Of a stretch of DNA of 64,000 bases, positions 20,999 through 31,037 are shown one piece after another. The position numbers and the translations under genes are program-made. Each line of letters begins with the position of its first letter. Within the stretch, counting starts at the first letter, position 1. The notes beneath the pieces are model-generated. The model was not told the origin of the DNA. It ran no database searches and was given only the letters and a program-made list of their open reading frames with translations. Source of the DNA: Endotrypanum monterogeii (Eukaryota; Euglenozoa; Kinetoplastea; Trypanosomatida; Trypanosomatidae); NCBI GenBank assembly GCA_000333855.2, contig CM007345.1, positions 316,298 through 380,297 of the forward strand. The letters run 5' to 3'.

Positions 20999-21258
20999 AC
21001 GTATGATAACGGCCATTTTTTTTTTTCGCGCCAACACGAAGGCAAAAAAAAAAAGAGAAAAATGATCTCGCCATGGACAGGTGCGCATTGCTCGCTTCGC
21101 CGTTACCGAGATGAGCTGAAGGCTTGTATGTTATACGACTGCGAAGTTGAGGTGCAGAACTGCGGTGTAGAGTCGCACGTAGCGGCAATAGTGCGCATCA
21201 CCCCTTGGACCACGTCGTCTTCTTCACCATCTATTTTTTTTTCTTCACGCACACTGGC

Positions 21259-21292
21259 AGGGTCCTTCTCCCTCAACGGGTTGAAGGACCCT
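21259..21292. repeat. inverted repeat with 10-bp perfect stem
   Basis: AGGGTCCTTC at 21259-21268 pairs exactly with GAAGGACCCT at 21283-21292. Inside the 14-nt loop CCC (21270-21272) can pair with GGG (21278-21280). Confidence 0.9.
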
Positions 21293-21422
21293 CACTCCGT
21301 TCCCTCTCCTTCCCCCTCCCCCCGATGAATGCACGGTGGAAAGTGTGGGTACGAGCATCCAGAGTGGCTATATTACAGGATAGTCACTTGCCACATATAT
21401 TGTCATCACCAACCAACATCCT

Positions 21423-21456
21423 CACCTTTGCCTGCACACTGACACATTTCTTCTAG
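21423..21456 (+). promoter_or_regulatory. candidate spliced-leader acceptor for the membrane protein
   Basis: A moderately pyrimidine-rich stretch ends in TTTCTTCTAG with AG at 21455-21456. A nearer AG at 21558-21559 would leave a 4-nt leader. Confidence 0.4.
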
Positions 21457-21490
21457 TCCCTACTGCGCACGAACAACAACGCAACAGTAA

Positions 21491-21514
21491 CATATATATA
21501 TATATATATATATA
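21491..21514. repeat. (AT)n microsatellite
   Basis: About 12 AT copies. Confidence 0.9.
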
Positions 21515-21563
21515 ACCCTCTGTGTCTGTGTGTGTGTGTATTTCTCGATCTCTTGTCAGCAAC

Positions 21564-22571
21564 ATGCGCCATTTACAGCCGCGTTGTTGGGCATGCCTTG
21601 TCTCCTACACCACCCTGATGGCACTTCTCACCGCTGTCTACCTGCTGTCGTCTTGGGGGCGGCTAGGGGAAGTGCAGCTGCACAGTGACAGTGACCCTGT
21701 AATGAACAACGTTAACTTCGCCGAGCTCGTCGTCGTCTTTTTTTTTCACGCATTGCACCTCGTCTGCCTCGCACTGTTTCTGTTTGGCTACAGGTCCAAG
21801 GACAAAATGACTTTGGGATGTTCATTGTTACTGGCCTGCACCCTCGTATACATCCTTTTTTACGGGTGCATTATTCTCGTGGGGCTCCTAGAGAAGCAGA
21901 GCGCCCTCGGCTACCGTGGGGCAGTAGAAACACACCCGCACGGGAAAGAGACCCACGCGTATGAGGCTGAGGTGGACGGCACCGATGGTGCCATCGCCGT
22001 CGCTGGCGCCGCAGCTGTCTCATTCGGCGAGACGCAGCGTGAGGCGAGCCGCGCTACAGCGAAGAGAAGCAGCGGTAGCTTGGGCACCTGCGGCGTTGCC
22101 TCAGTGCGTACAGGTGAGCTTCTCACCTACATAGAACTCGGGTGGACGGTGCTTGAGACCTTGGTGGAGGTGCTGGCTACCATAATCAGCGGTCCAGATA
22201 CTCGTCTCACAGGCGATGGCGACAGCGGCGCCAGCTTCCGTCGTCACCCCGATGGCACCTCTGAGTTGGCTGAGGTTCCTTTTTCCGGGGTGCATCGAAC
22301 GAGTTTATGTATGCTGAACTTGGTCGGATTGGCTTTCTCGATCTGGGGTATAATGCAGTTCGGTGTGAGCCTCGATGCCCCACCCTTACCATTGAAGAAC
22401 TTGTCTTCAAGGCACTCCGCAGCGGCGCTGTCGGAGCTGCTTGTTGCTCGTGGCGACAGTGACCATAGTGGTGATACTCAGGCTGCTAGCGGGAAAAGCC
22501 TGCATCGCAGCAGTTCTGAGGGACTCTGTCGCCGCTTCAGCACAACCGTCCAGAGCTGCGCGAGGGACTAA
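21564..22571 (+). CDS. four-helix integral membrane protein, unknown function
   Basis: 335 residues from ATG 21564. The frame extends 14 codons upstream to a GTG in a TG run, which I reject as a start. There are four clear hydrophobic helices: about 8-32 (SYTTLMALLTAVYLLSS), 52-77 (ELVVVFFFHALHLVCLALFLF), 88-113 (LLLACTLVYILFYGCIILVGL) and 249-273 (LNLVGLAFSIWGIMQFGVSL). Between helices 3 and 4 lies a long hydrophilic loop rich in Ala, Gly, Thr and His, ending in an amphipathic segment LLTYIELGWTVLETLVEVLATII that might form a fifth helix or lie on the membrane. The C-terminus is Ser-rich. The first helix may act as a signal anchor. I recognise no family; four helices with a large loop recall tetraspan proteins, but no CCG or amastin-type signature is present. 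Confidence 0.75.
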   Translation: MRHLQPRCWACLVSYTTLMALLTAVYLLSSWGRLGEVQLHSDSDPVMNNVNFAELVVVFFFHALHLVCLALFLFGYRSKDKMTLGCSLLLACTLVYILFYGCIILVGLLEKQSALGYRGAVETHPHGKETHAYEAEVDGTDGAIAVAGAAAVSFGETQREASRATAKRSSGSLGTCGVASVRTGELLTYIELGWTVLETLVEVLATIISGPDTRLTGDGDSGASFRRHPDGTSELAEVPFSGVHRTSLCMLNLVGLAFSIWGIMQFGVSLDAPPLPLKNLSSRHSAAALSELLVARGDSDHSGDTQAASGKSLHRSSSEGLCRRFSTTVQSCARD

Positions 22572-22619
22572 CAAGAATGAGTGAGTGTCTTTCCGTCGTA
22601 CGCTATCGTCACTATAACA

Positions 22620-22641
22620 ATATATATATATATATATATAT
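22620..22641. repeat. (TA)n microsatellite
   Basis: About 10 TA copies. Confidence 0.9.
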
Positions 22642-23064
22642 TCCTCTCACGTGGCGTCGTTATTTCATGTATCGCCTCCCGCAGAGGTTGACTATCTGCG
22701 GACGCTGCACGTCGACTCACTGCTTTCCTTCCTCACATATCGTTTCAGCTAGAAGAATTATGTCTGCGATGTACAAGGAATTGTACTGGCATGAGCTCAT
22801 CACGCCACCGAACGCTTTCTAAAACCTGTGATCCTCTTCTTTTTTTTTTTTTTCGCATCGCGAGCCGCACAATATGGGCAGTGTTCGGTGCAGGCGTCAA
22901 GAGGCTCAGAGCCACTGTCAAAGATAGGGGTGGGGTGTAAATTGCAGACTGGCATTGAATACTTGGCTAGTCGATGTAAATATAATGTGTATATATAATA
23001 TACCGAAGGTGTATACGCACCCCACCAGCGAATGAGTACCCGGGAGCTGCCGCCCTGCAACTGA

Positions 23065-23182
23065 GTTTTTTTACCTCCCTTTTTTTTTCCCCCCCGTCTG
23101 TCTCGCCCTCAATTTTCGATTTCTTCGTTCAACACAAAACACACATACACACACCAATGTTAATGATTTCGTACTTCTCCAG
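23065..23182 (+). promoter_or_regulatory. candidate spliced-leader acceptor for cyclophilin A
   Basis: A strong T/C tract at about 23065-23110 is followed by AG at 23181-23182. The 77-nt leader from there to 23260 contains no ATG, while an earlier acceptor would include the ATGs at 23157 and 23163. Confidence 0.5.
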
Positions 23183-23259
23183 TTGTTCGCTAACGTCTCT
23201 CACTTCGCTAATTCAAGCATCGACACTTACCCTTAACTCCTGCCATACCACCCAGCATA

Positions 23260-23793
23260 ATGTCCTACGCTCCTCACTACCCCACCGTACCCTCCAACCC
23301 CCAGGTGTGGATGGATGTCGAGATTGGCGGCAAGCCAGCCGGTCGCGTGACGATGGAGCTCTTCGCTGACGCCGTCCCCAAGACGGCTGAGAACTTCCGT
23401 GCACTCTGCACCGGTGAGAAGGGCTTCGGCTACTCCGGTTCTCCTTTCCACCGCGTCATCCCAGATTTCATGTGCCAGGGCGGCGACTTCACTGCTGGCA
23501 ACGGCACTGGCGGCAAGTCTATCTACGGCAACAAGTTTGCTGATGAGTCTTTCGCTGGCAAGGCCGGCAAGCACTTCGGCCCGGGCACCCTGTCGATGGC
23601 CAATGCCGGCCCTAACACGAACGGCTCTCAGTTCTTCCTGTGCACAGCGCCCACCAGCTGGTTGGACGGCAAGCATGTCGTGTTTGGACAGGTGCTTTCC
23701 GGCTACGAGGTCGTCAAGGCGATGGAGGGCGTCGGCAGCCGCAGTGGCTCTACCTCGCAGCCCGTGCGTGTGGCTGCCTGCGGGCAGGTGTAA
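23260..23793 (+). CDS. CYPA: cyclophilin A, peptidyl-prolyl cis-trans isomerase
   Basis: 177 residues, a single cyclophilin domain with a short N-terminal extension. It catalyses cis-trans isomerisation of Xaa-Pro bonds and is the cyclosporin A receptor. The active site is intact: Arg65, Phe70, Met71 and Gln73 in [15 protein letters not shown], the block [14 protein letters not shown] (113-126), and Trp134 and His139 in [13 protein letters not shown]. Trp134 corresponds to the tryptophan that confers cyclosporin binding. The C-terminus ends GQV, close to the usual GQL. There is no signal peptide, so it should be cytosolic. Codon use is strongly biased to C-ending codons, as expected for an abundant protein. 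This is the best-conserved short gene in the window. Confidence 0.97.
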   Translation: MSYAPHYPTVPSNPQVWMDVEIGGKPAGRVTMELFADAVPKTAENFRALCTGEKGFGYSGSPFHRVIPDFMCQGGDFTAGNGTGGKSIYGNKFADESFAGKAGKHFGPGTLSMANAGPNTNGSQFFLCTAPTSWLDGKHVVFGQVLSGYEVVKAMEGVGSRSGSTSQPVRVAACGQV

Positions 23794-23996
23794 AGGAGTG
23801 CATCGACGCTAATCGCTTCTCGGTGAGGAAAACAGAGAGAATCGGGTCTGAGTGATACCACAGCACACTCCACGGAGACGAATGAGAGAATTAAGGATGG
23901 GGGCATGAGGAGTTTGGTGCAGAGGATTACTGGGGTCACTTCGATGCTGGAAGCTGATGAGAAACAAGGGCTATGTACGTACACACATATTTAATT

Positions 23997-24002
<6 letters not shown>

Positions 24003-24042
<40 letters not shown>

Positions 24043-24047
24043 GTGGT
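24003..24047. repeat. (AT)n microsatellite
   Basis: About 20 AT copies with a TG interruption near the end. Confidence 0.9.
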
Positions 24048-25862
24048 GTGTACGCACACGTGTGTAGCTGCGCTTCTCTGGGCATGCTGGTGAATGTCGT
24101 AGCAACATAAGATGCACGAACGCCAACACAAACACACACACACACACAATCACACCAAGTTACCCATCTGAGTTTCTCCCCGCTGAGTTCTCTTTTTTTC
24201 CCCCCTTTTTGCCCCTCTGTGAGTTTTATCTCTCTCTCTCTGTCATAAAACCCAACATGACAGCCGCTGTCATCCTTTTGTGTTGGTGTGCGGGCGTTTC
24301 TCTCTCCCTCCTTTCTTCGGTCTTTCTGTGTGTACCCCTCTCCCTGAGTGGTCCTTCCAATTTTATTTGGTGGGGTATATATATTTTTTTTCTTGTCGGC
24401 CGACATTCCCCCCCCCTCCCCTCTTTCGTATTGTCATGTCTTTTTTTTTTTTTAGTGTCTTCGCTATCCAGGAAGTGTCTCCCATTTCTTTACGGTGTGT
24501 CTCTGTGTGTGTATGTCCCTGTTTGTCTGGAGACAACCCTCCCGTTTGCCCTACACACATCCACACCCGCAAACTAGAAGGAAGACATGTTCTAGAAAAA
24601 AAAAAAGTAACAGAGCCAAATTCACGGTTTGTGTTGCGTGTGCTTTGTCTGTCTCTGTGACCGTGTATTTACGGATATATATTTTTACCTCATTTTACCA
24701 CTTTTTTTCTTTTTTTTTTTTGTTGTTACGCGAAATGCCGAGAGCTCAAAAAAAAAAAATTGATATATAAAACGGAATCAATCCAGTCAAGTACAAACGC
24801 AATCCACATACGTATATATGTATTTTCTTTGGGACGTACACCGTGCCCATTAACACAAGCACGTGCGGTCGACAGGCGCTTCTGTGTGCCGTGACGCACC
24901 GTGACTACGTGGTCCCCCAGAGGAGCAAGTCGTCAAGAAGGGAGGTATCAGAGAGTGAAGTCGGGGTGTTGCATATGGAACGTCGCGTCTGTCGCTCTCG
25001 TTTCGATGCTTACATCCCTCCTCTCTCCTTGCAGAACCTACACGGGACGAAGGACTCGCGAATGTGGCTCCTCTTGAGTATGTGATTTTGCCTCTTCGGA
25101 GGCACGGCGCACGTGGAGAGGGGGGGGGATGTGCGCGACTATGTTCCTCCTGTTCCAGTTTTTTTTTATTGTTTTTATCCAGGCTTGAGTCGCTGAGGCG
25201 CTGTTATGTCGCCACTGTGGCTCCTATTGTCGAGGGTGACACCCCTTTCATGGTTCGTACTTTCTACTACTATTTCATCCCCCCCCCCCCAACGCACTCC
25301 CTCTGAGTACTTCCTCCTTGCGTGCCTGCACTTTGTACCGACGCGGCCACCTTTACATTCTGCGTCTTGGGGTTGCAACGGTTTCCGATACCGCTGTGTC
25401 TCCATCCACTCTTTCGTTTTTTGCGCCCTTTTCTGTACACTACTGGGTTGTTCGGCATCCGCTCGCTGGCTGTCGGCTCAATAGTTGCGCACTGTCGCCG
25501 AAGACCTCATAGATGCACATATTCGATTGCACCCGCACACCTACACGTTTTTCAGAAGTAAAAGAAAGATACACGCACAGCTTCCCTTGATCTCAGTGAG
25601 AAAGGTACATAGAGAAAGAAGACCTACAAGTGCATATACCATATCCGTTCATCCCTCTTTTCTCCCCCCCCTCCTAAAGAAAAGACGAACGTGAAAGCGA
25701 ACACAACAACAAACATCGCGCATTCGAGAAAATACTGCGCGCGTACGCATGCACGTGAGCGTTTCGCCTTGACCCTTGTTTTTTTTTTTTTTAGCTCTTG
25801 TCTTGACCTCTCCTCACCTGGTGAGTGTCGTCAAACCGTTAAAAAAAAAGATTTTGCCGCAT

Positions 25863-25898
25863 CTTTTTTTTTCTCCCTCCGCTCCCGGTGAGTGCATA

Positions 25899-25940
<42 letters not shown>

Positions 25941-26007
25941 NNNNNNNNNNNNNNNNNNNNNNNNNNNNNNCTTTTTTTTTTCTCCCTCCGCTCCCGGTGA
26001 GTGCATA

Positions 26008-26048
<41 letters not shown>
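25863..26048. repeat. direct duplication flanking an assembly gap
   Basis: A C followed by a T run, a CTCCCTCCGCTCCCGGTGAG block and a TA array occur at 25863-25940 and again at 25971-26048. The copies differ only by one T in the T run (9 against 10). The gap lies exactly between them. Confidence 0.9.
25941..25970. other. assembly gap (30 N)
   Basis: Thirty undetermined bases. They directly follow one TA array and precede the second copy of the unit leading to the next array, so the true length and copy number are unknown. Confidence 0.99.
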
Positions 26049-26050
<2 letters not shown>

Positions 26051-26071
26051 CCGACGTATCCGCGCATCGGT

Positions 26072-26117
26072 ACTCCCTCGCTCATCTGTTTCTACCAACT
26101 TTTTGCATCACGCGGAG
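26072..26117 (+). promoter_or_regulatory. candidate spliced-leader acceptor for the SLBP-like gene
   Basis: A pyrimidine-rich tract (26072-26104) is followed by AG at 26116-26117 and another at 26139-26140. The leader has no ATG before 26157. Confidence 0.45.
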
Positions 26118-26156
26118 GACATCCATCGCACGCACCTCAGACAACAGAAAAAAAAA

Positions 26157-28751
26157 ATGCAGCATCAAAAAGGGCAGAGAGGCCCCACGCCACCAAGCGC
26201 GCCGCCCGCCAACAACCTTGACAGCCACGTCGAAGTGCACGTTGGGCAAATATCACCGTGTATTGGGGCGCACCCGAAGGGAGTTCGATCACAGTCGCCA
26301 TCACCGAACTTTCCTGGTGATATTCTATCTCCTCCTACAAGCCGGCCCCCCGGGGGGCCACACGAACACATCGACACCCCATTGACTAGTCGTCGCCCGC
26401 GGCCTTCGCAGCCGCGCGAGCTGTTTCGTGTGCCTCAGCGACACCAGCAACAACTGCAGCCAAGCCCTACGTATGCCTCGCACGTTAGCGGCTCCGACGA
26501 CTGGCGGAAGAACACTGTGCTCTCAAGCGCTGGAACATCCCCCGCTGGTGATCATTCGCGCCTGCGCACCCTGTCCCCGTACGGCAACTCACCCGACGAG
26601 GACCGGCGGCGCAGCCAGCGTGAGAAGCAAATTCAGTATGGCTACGCCACCGATGGGTTTGAAAATATGAAGCGTCTGATCGCGCACGACCCACTGCTGA
26701 AGAGTGGCGGCCTCTTACCGCTCTCACCCCCAGCGATCATTAAGGGCAGCAAACGCCTGTGGGATATTCAGCTCCGCAAGTGGCGTCGAGCACTTCACAT
26801 GTTCGACTTTGTGTTTATTGACGGTGAAGATGACCCGGCGACGCGGGACAAGGTGCTGGAGGAGCAGCGACAGCAGTGGGTCAGCGAAGGGTTCCAAAAG
26901 ATGCCACGCGAAATGCGGCTGAAGATTGATCTTGACACCCTGCTCCGCGTCCGGCACTCGTCTTCGGTGCCGTCTAGGATTCCCGTCGAGGACGACCTTC
27001 GATGCATCCTGCGAAGTGAGGACTGCTACGAGTCCGTCCGTAGTGTCGTTCCACAGAGTGCGTCGTCGCTCACAAAGGGCACCGACATCAGTCCACTTGA
27101 GGCGGGAATCAAAATACATATCGCTCCCTCAACTGGAGTGCTGCAGCGGCAACAGGCGCAGCTTGAGATGCAGCAGCGATTATCGTCCCTTCATCAGAAG
27201 CAACAACAACAGCAGCAGCAGCAGCAGCATGTGCCAACTTCAGGAAAGCTCCAAGGATGCGTGGAGCTTAATGCACATCGTGGGGACGCTTCCTCAGGGC
27301 CAGATGCTACAGGGGGGTGCGCACCTGCCCAGCGTCCCATCGAGCCTTCCCCAAGTCCACGCCGTCCGCCGCTATCCCTGGAGGCGGCGCAGTCGCCATC
27401 GCAGCTTCCATACCCTTCTCGAACACACCCAACTTGCGAGGCAACACCACATCACCAGCGCTACGGAAATCCTCGAGACAGGCAAAGCAATAACACCCTC
27501 AGCTGCAGCCCACTTCTACGCACGACCGCAGCGACAGTCTCCGCAGAGCACGGCAGCGTTGAGACAGACCGAGGCGTCTCGGTCCACCGGCCTTGTCTTG
27601 TGTCCCCCCTCTGCAGCTCCGCAGAGGTATGGCGTGCTACGTTTGGTGGGCCGGGAGGGATGTCCGCCGCTGCGCCGCTGATGCCACCCCCACCGCTTTC
27701 TGCCCCTCTCCCTTGCCAGGTTCCAAACAAGTGGATGCAGGAGGTAGGTGTATTGCCCTCAGCAGCACCTGGTGCCCCCACAATGCCAACCATACAGCCA
27801 CACACACCGTGGTGCAGCCACTGTGGTCAATGGGTCGACGGCGGTGCGCCGGCTATCGCTGACATGCCATACAGAGGCATCTGCACCGGTACAGCCAGCT
27901 GCTGCGGTGGGGTGTCTGCGCTGGCCCAGGTGCCGCAACGGGGCATCAACCCAGCCGCTGTGCAAGGCACCAGCTGCCCCATGACCTCGCCGTGCATTCA
28001 ATTTCCCAGAGCGATGCCGTACACCGGCTGCCTTTCGCCTTCGATCGGAGCTGCCGCTATGCATCCCCACCACCACTGGCAGATGACGACACCGCTGGCG
28101 CCGGAGACGATGGGCACTGGGGGCTTATTGGTCACCCAACGCGGTATTTGTCAAAACCCGCATTCTCATGCCGAAGTGGCACAGGACACCCCCGCCGCGA
28201 TGCCGTGCTTCGCTATAAGTGACCGGTCATGCCCGCAGGATGGGCGCCATCGAAGCAGTGGTGCCGTCGCGACAGGCAGCGGGGTCAAGACGCCACAGAC
28301 TGTACCGCGGTTCGTTGCGCGACTCTCGACTTCGCCTAGTGAACAGCGACTGGGCGAACGAAAATCCGTCTCCCGCCTCCACAGCGTTGACGTCGTCAGT
28401 GGTGATATACTCGCAATCTCGAAGCCACTGGACACAGACAACAGAGTCGCTCCCACCGCGCCATCGACGCACCCGCGGGTTTCTTCTTTGTTGAGTGCCA
28501 CCAGCGCAGCAGTCGTACGCCCAGAAAAAAGTCAATCCCTCTCCGCGGTAACACCGAAGCGAACTCTATTCGGGGCTGACACGATCGGAGAGGTGACCAC
28601 AGAGGCGCGACTGATCGAGATGGAGGCACTGCTCCTGCAGGAACAGGAGCGACACGAGGCAGTTCATGACACATCGCTTGGGAAACGGAGGCCATCAGCG
28701 GAGCTCGACGAGGCGCCGTTGGCTCCACTTGTCTTTGATGGCGACGAATGA
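26157..28751 (+). CDS. histone RNA hairpin-binding protein (SLBP-type) domain protein
   Basis: 864 residues from ATG 26157. The upstream open frame runs through the TA array and has no ATG. The RNA-binding domain lies at about 147-222. REKQIQYGYATDGF matches the family's start, and SKRLWDIQLRKWRRALHMFD at about 197-216 matches the hallmark 'S.R.WD.Q...WR.ALH..D'. Two conserved features are changed. The lysine of the 'YGKNT' block is Tyr here (YGYAT), and the phosphorylated 'TPNK' site reads SPPA. The rest is Pro/Gln/Ser-rich, with a poly-Gln run near 350 and a Pro/Met/Cys-rich middle at about 500-680. In animals SLBP binds the 3' stem-loop of replication histone mRNAs. Kinetoplastid histone mRNAs are polyadenylated, so the ligand here is uncertain. 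Confidence 0.82.
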   Translation: MQHQKGQRGPTPPSAPPANNLDSHVEVHVGQISPCIGAHPKGVRSQSPSPNFPGDILSPPTSRPPGGPHEHIDTPLTSRRPRPSQPRELFRVPQRHQQQLQPSPTYASHVSGSDDWRKNTVLSSAGTSPAGDHSRLRTLSPYGNSPDEDRRRSQREKQIQYGYATDGFENMKRLIAHDPLLKSGGLLPLSPPAIIKGSKRLWDIQLRKWRRALHMFDFVFIDGEDDPATRDKVLEEQRQQWVSEGFQKMPREMRLKIDLDTLLRVRHSSSVPSRIPVEDDLRCILRSEDCYESVRSVVPQSASSLTKGTDISPLEAGIKIHIAPSTGVLQRQQAQLEMQQRLSSLHQKQQQQQQQQQHVPTSGKLQGCVELNAHRGDASSGPDATGGCAPAQRPIEPSPSPRRPPLSLEAAQSPSQLPYPSRTHPTCEATPHHQRYGNPRDRQSNNTLSCSPLLRTTAATVSAEHGSVETDRGVSVHRPCLVSPLCSSAEVWRATFGGPGGMSAAAPLMPPPPLSAPLPCQVPNKWMQEVGVLPSAAPGAPTMPTIQPHTPWCSHCGQWVDGGAPAIADMPYRGICTGTASCCGGVSALAQVPQRGINPAAVQGTSCPMTSPCIQFPRAMPYTGCLSPSIGAAAMHPHHHWQMTTPLAPETMGTGGLLVTQRGICQNPHSHAEVAQDTPAAMPCFAISDRSCPQDGRHRSSGAVATGSGVKTPQTVPRFVARLSTSPSEQRLGERKSVSRLHSVDVVSGDILAISKPLDTDNRVAPTAPSTHPRVSSLLSATSAAVVRPEKSQSLSAVTPKRTLFGADTIGEVTTEARLIEMEALLLQEQERHEAVHDTSLGKRRPSAELDEAPLAPLVFDGDE

Positions 28752-28882
28752 GCGGGAGAATCAAACGGCAGCGTTCCTTTAGATATCGGATACGTGGTGC
28801 GTATGTCGGCGGTGGTGAGAAAAAAGGGAGGGGACTCCTGCGGCTCGTATGTCCTCGTGTCTGACCTATTGGTCTTGCAATA

Positions 28883-28934
28883 CTTATATATATATATATA
28901 TATATATATATAAGTATATACATATACATACATT
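28883..28934. repeat. (TA)n tract forming a self-complementary palindrome
   Basis: ACTTA, about 12 TA copies and TAAGT make a perfect palindrome (28883-28916), followed by imperfect TA. Confidence 0.9.
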
Positions 28935-29663
28935 ATAGATTCTTCGATAGATCGCGCGCACGCGTGTGTGGGTTATTTTTTTTTTCCAGGTAGTATCTCT
29001 CACCCCTCTTCACTTTCTATGCTTGCACACAGGCACCAAAGCAAAACAATTACCTTGTTTCGAATTCGGGTGAGGAAAGGAGGGGGGCAGGGGAGAGCAG
29101 ACAGACTACCTCTGGTACTTATCTTTCCAGAAACGTTTTTTTTCTAGTTTTCTTGTATGTGGTGCATCTGCCCTCGTGTGTGTGTATGTCTGTGCTAGTG
29201 TACGTGGCGGGTTGATGTGGTACGAGGATCGGATAGTGGCGATGTTGGTGGGGATTTATCTGCGTCTGTGTATTTTGTTTTCTTAGGGTCATTGGTCACA
29301 TTTTATTTTACAACAATGCAAGAGTTGAGGCAGGAGGAGCAGAGAAGGTGGTTGTGTAGTGAGTGTTGGCCATGACAACGGTATGGATTTCGCTCAGGAC
29401 AGTCCCACGCACCTGTTACAATGCAGCAGTGGGGTTGACAAGGCAAGTGAGGGGGAGGAGGTGGCGTATACATCTACCCCTTCCCGCCTGGTCAACTCAC
29501 ACGCACGCGCAGGGTTATATGCCTACTTCTCTGGGGTATATGTGACGTCGCAAGGCAAGCGAAGGAGGAAATATCACCCGAACGCAAACGTAGCAGCATG
29601 TGATCAGAATTTTGGAAGGGCAAGGAATGCCTCCGGGGAAAAAAAAATAAAAAGTACACAGAC

Positions 29664-29692
29664 ATATATATATATATATATAAATATATATA
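29664..29692. repeat. (TA)n microsatellite
   Basis: TA dinucleotides with one AA interruption. Confidence 0.9.
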
Positions 29693-30178
29693 TGTACCTT
29701 CCGGATGGCGGCGGACACAGAGACTTGTGTCCCTGAAGACGTGCAAAGGCTCTATGCATAGATGTGAAGTTCTCCTTTTTGCTGAAACCACGTGTGTGGG
29801 CATCTCACCCAAAATCGTACGCTTCTGTGTAGTGCACGTTTTGATCTCCTTCAGTGTCAATGATGACGAACAGACACACTTGCACCAGATCTTCTCTGCG
29901 TAACGAAACGCTCGACATTCACTGCAACTGTGGCCCTCAACTTCTGGATTTCTCGCTCTCCCCTACTCACCTACTCCCACTCTTATTCGAACTGTTGAAC
30001 TGGCTGTTTATCGGCAGTCTTGCAGCTTTCCGTGGAAGCAAAACGTTTTTAACTGCACATACCCATCTCTACGCACACTCACCTCCCTACATACATACAC
30101 GCACAGGGTTTGTGTTTGTGTTTGTGTGTGTGTGTGTGTATGTGTGTTTGTGGCATCAGGCTCTCGGTTGGATTGTTG

Positions 30179-30217
30179 CTCCGCCGCTTCACCCGCTGCC
30201 CTGCCCTGCACTGTCAG
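30179..30217 (+). promoter_or_regulatory. candidate spliced-leader acceptor for the ankyrin gene
   Basis: The pyrimidine-rich stretch 30179-30212 ends in AG at 30216-30217. The 31-nt leader is free of ATG before 30249. Confidence 0.5.
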
Positions 30218-30248
30218 GGCTTTTCACTGCTTCGCTCCCCCACACCAA

Positions 30249-31037
30249 ATGATGCAACAGTTTACATCGCAGCTTTCGGATCTCACCCAGGCTGTGATCC
30301 AAGGGGACCTCTCCTTCCTCATGGAGCGTGTCACCCCGTCCAACGTCAACTACACAGATCCTAAGTATCGCCTTTCGCTGCTGACATGGGCAGTTGCCCT
30401 TGGTCGTCTTCCTACGGCACAGCTGCTGCTCAGCCGCGGTGCCTCGTTGGCGCAGGTGGACCGGAACGGGTTCACAATCTTTCACCGTGCCGTGTGGTCC
30501 TCCGATGTGTCAATCATTCATACGCTACTCTTCATGACCCCCCTCGTAGCAGTCACTTCCTCCTCGTCGTCTGACGTGGCCACTGCAGGTGCACAACCCT
30601 CCCCTCCCCCTTCGAAGGCGATATCCAGCTCTGTACTGACGTGGCGCCCCGGCGCGCAGCGCCTGGTAAACGCTGTGCATTCCACAACCGGGCGCACGCC
30701 GCTGATGTTGGCTGCTCTGTCTGGACACGTTGATGTGGTTCACTTTCTGCTTGTCGTCTGCAAGGCTGATCCCTACCCTCAGGACTCGCATGGTCTGACT
30801 GCCGTGGATCTGGCGGCGCTATGTGGGCACGTTGACATTGTGCGACTGATGTTGGACCTGACGGTGGCGCCGAACGGAGTCAATAACAGCGCCGCCGACG
30901 TGTTTCCAAAGACACAGTGCAGCGCCGAGGACTACATTGAGGTCGCCAAAACGATCCCACAGCGACAGCGTCTGTGCGCCGTTAACAAGCTTTTCAACGA
31001 GAATCTTTGCGAGGCTTCCCGCATCGCGGCGACGTGA
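30249..31037 (+). CDS. ankyrin-repeat protein
   Basis: 262 residues from the first of two adjacent ATGs (30249 and 30252); upstream in-frame sequence is a TG repeat with no ATG. Four to five ankyrin repeats are visible. They start with a degenerate one at the N-terminus (LTQAVIQGDLSFLMERVTP). Then come LLTWAVALGRLPTAQLLLSRGA, a repeat starting NGFTIFHRAVWSSD, and after a Ser/Pro-rich insertion (about 98-120) the two best: TGRTPLMLAALSGHVDVVHFLL and HGLTAVDLAALCGHVDIVRLML. A short C-terminal helix follows. Ankyrin repeats mediate protein-protein contacts; no catalytic domain or membrane segment is present, so the partner and process are unknown. Confidence 0.88.
   Translation: MMQQFTSQLSDLTQAVIQGDLSFLMERVTPSNVNYTDPKYRLSLLTWAVALGRLPTAQLLLSRGASLAQVDRNGFTIFHRAVWSSDVSIIHTLLFMTPLVAVTSSSSSDVATAGAQPSPPPSKAISSSVLTWRPGAQRLVNAVHSTTGRTPLMLAALSGHVDVVHFLLVVCKADPYPQDSHGLTAVDLAALCGHVDIVRLMLDLTVAPNGVNNSAADVFPKTQCSAEDYIEVAKTIPQRQRLCAVNKLFNENLCEASRIAAT

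Larger units (their letters stand above)
20880..21563. other. intergenic region with TG tract, hairpin and TA tract
   Basis: No credible gene. It contains a TG run at 20955-20998, the hairpin at 21259-21292 and a TA run at 21491-21514. Confidence 0.7.
22572..23259. other. intergenic region
   Basis: No gene seen. It contains a TA tract at 22620-22641 and long T/C runs near 22840 and 23065-23110. Confidence 0.7.
23794..26156. other. 2.4-kb intergenic region containing an assembly gap
   Basis: No credible gene; open frames at 24209-24660 and 25206-25694 are pyrimidine-rich and have no domain. The stretch holds a TA tract at 24003-24047 and the 30-N gap with duplicated flanks. Confidence 0.65.
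28752..30248. other. intergenic region with two TA tracts
   Basis: No credible gene; the open frame 29359-29736 runs into a TA tract and has no domain. A TG run at 30115-30150 precedes the ankyrin gene. Confidence 0.7.

Noticed and set aside
26001..26156. Upstream extension of the SLBP-like gene through the TA array
   Set aside because: No ATG start; the Ile-Tyr run is microsatellite sequence and the first ATG follows a plausible splice acceptor.
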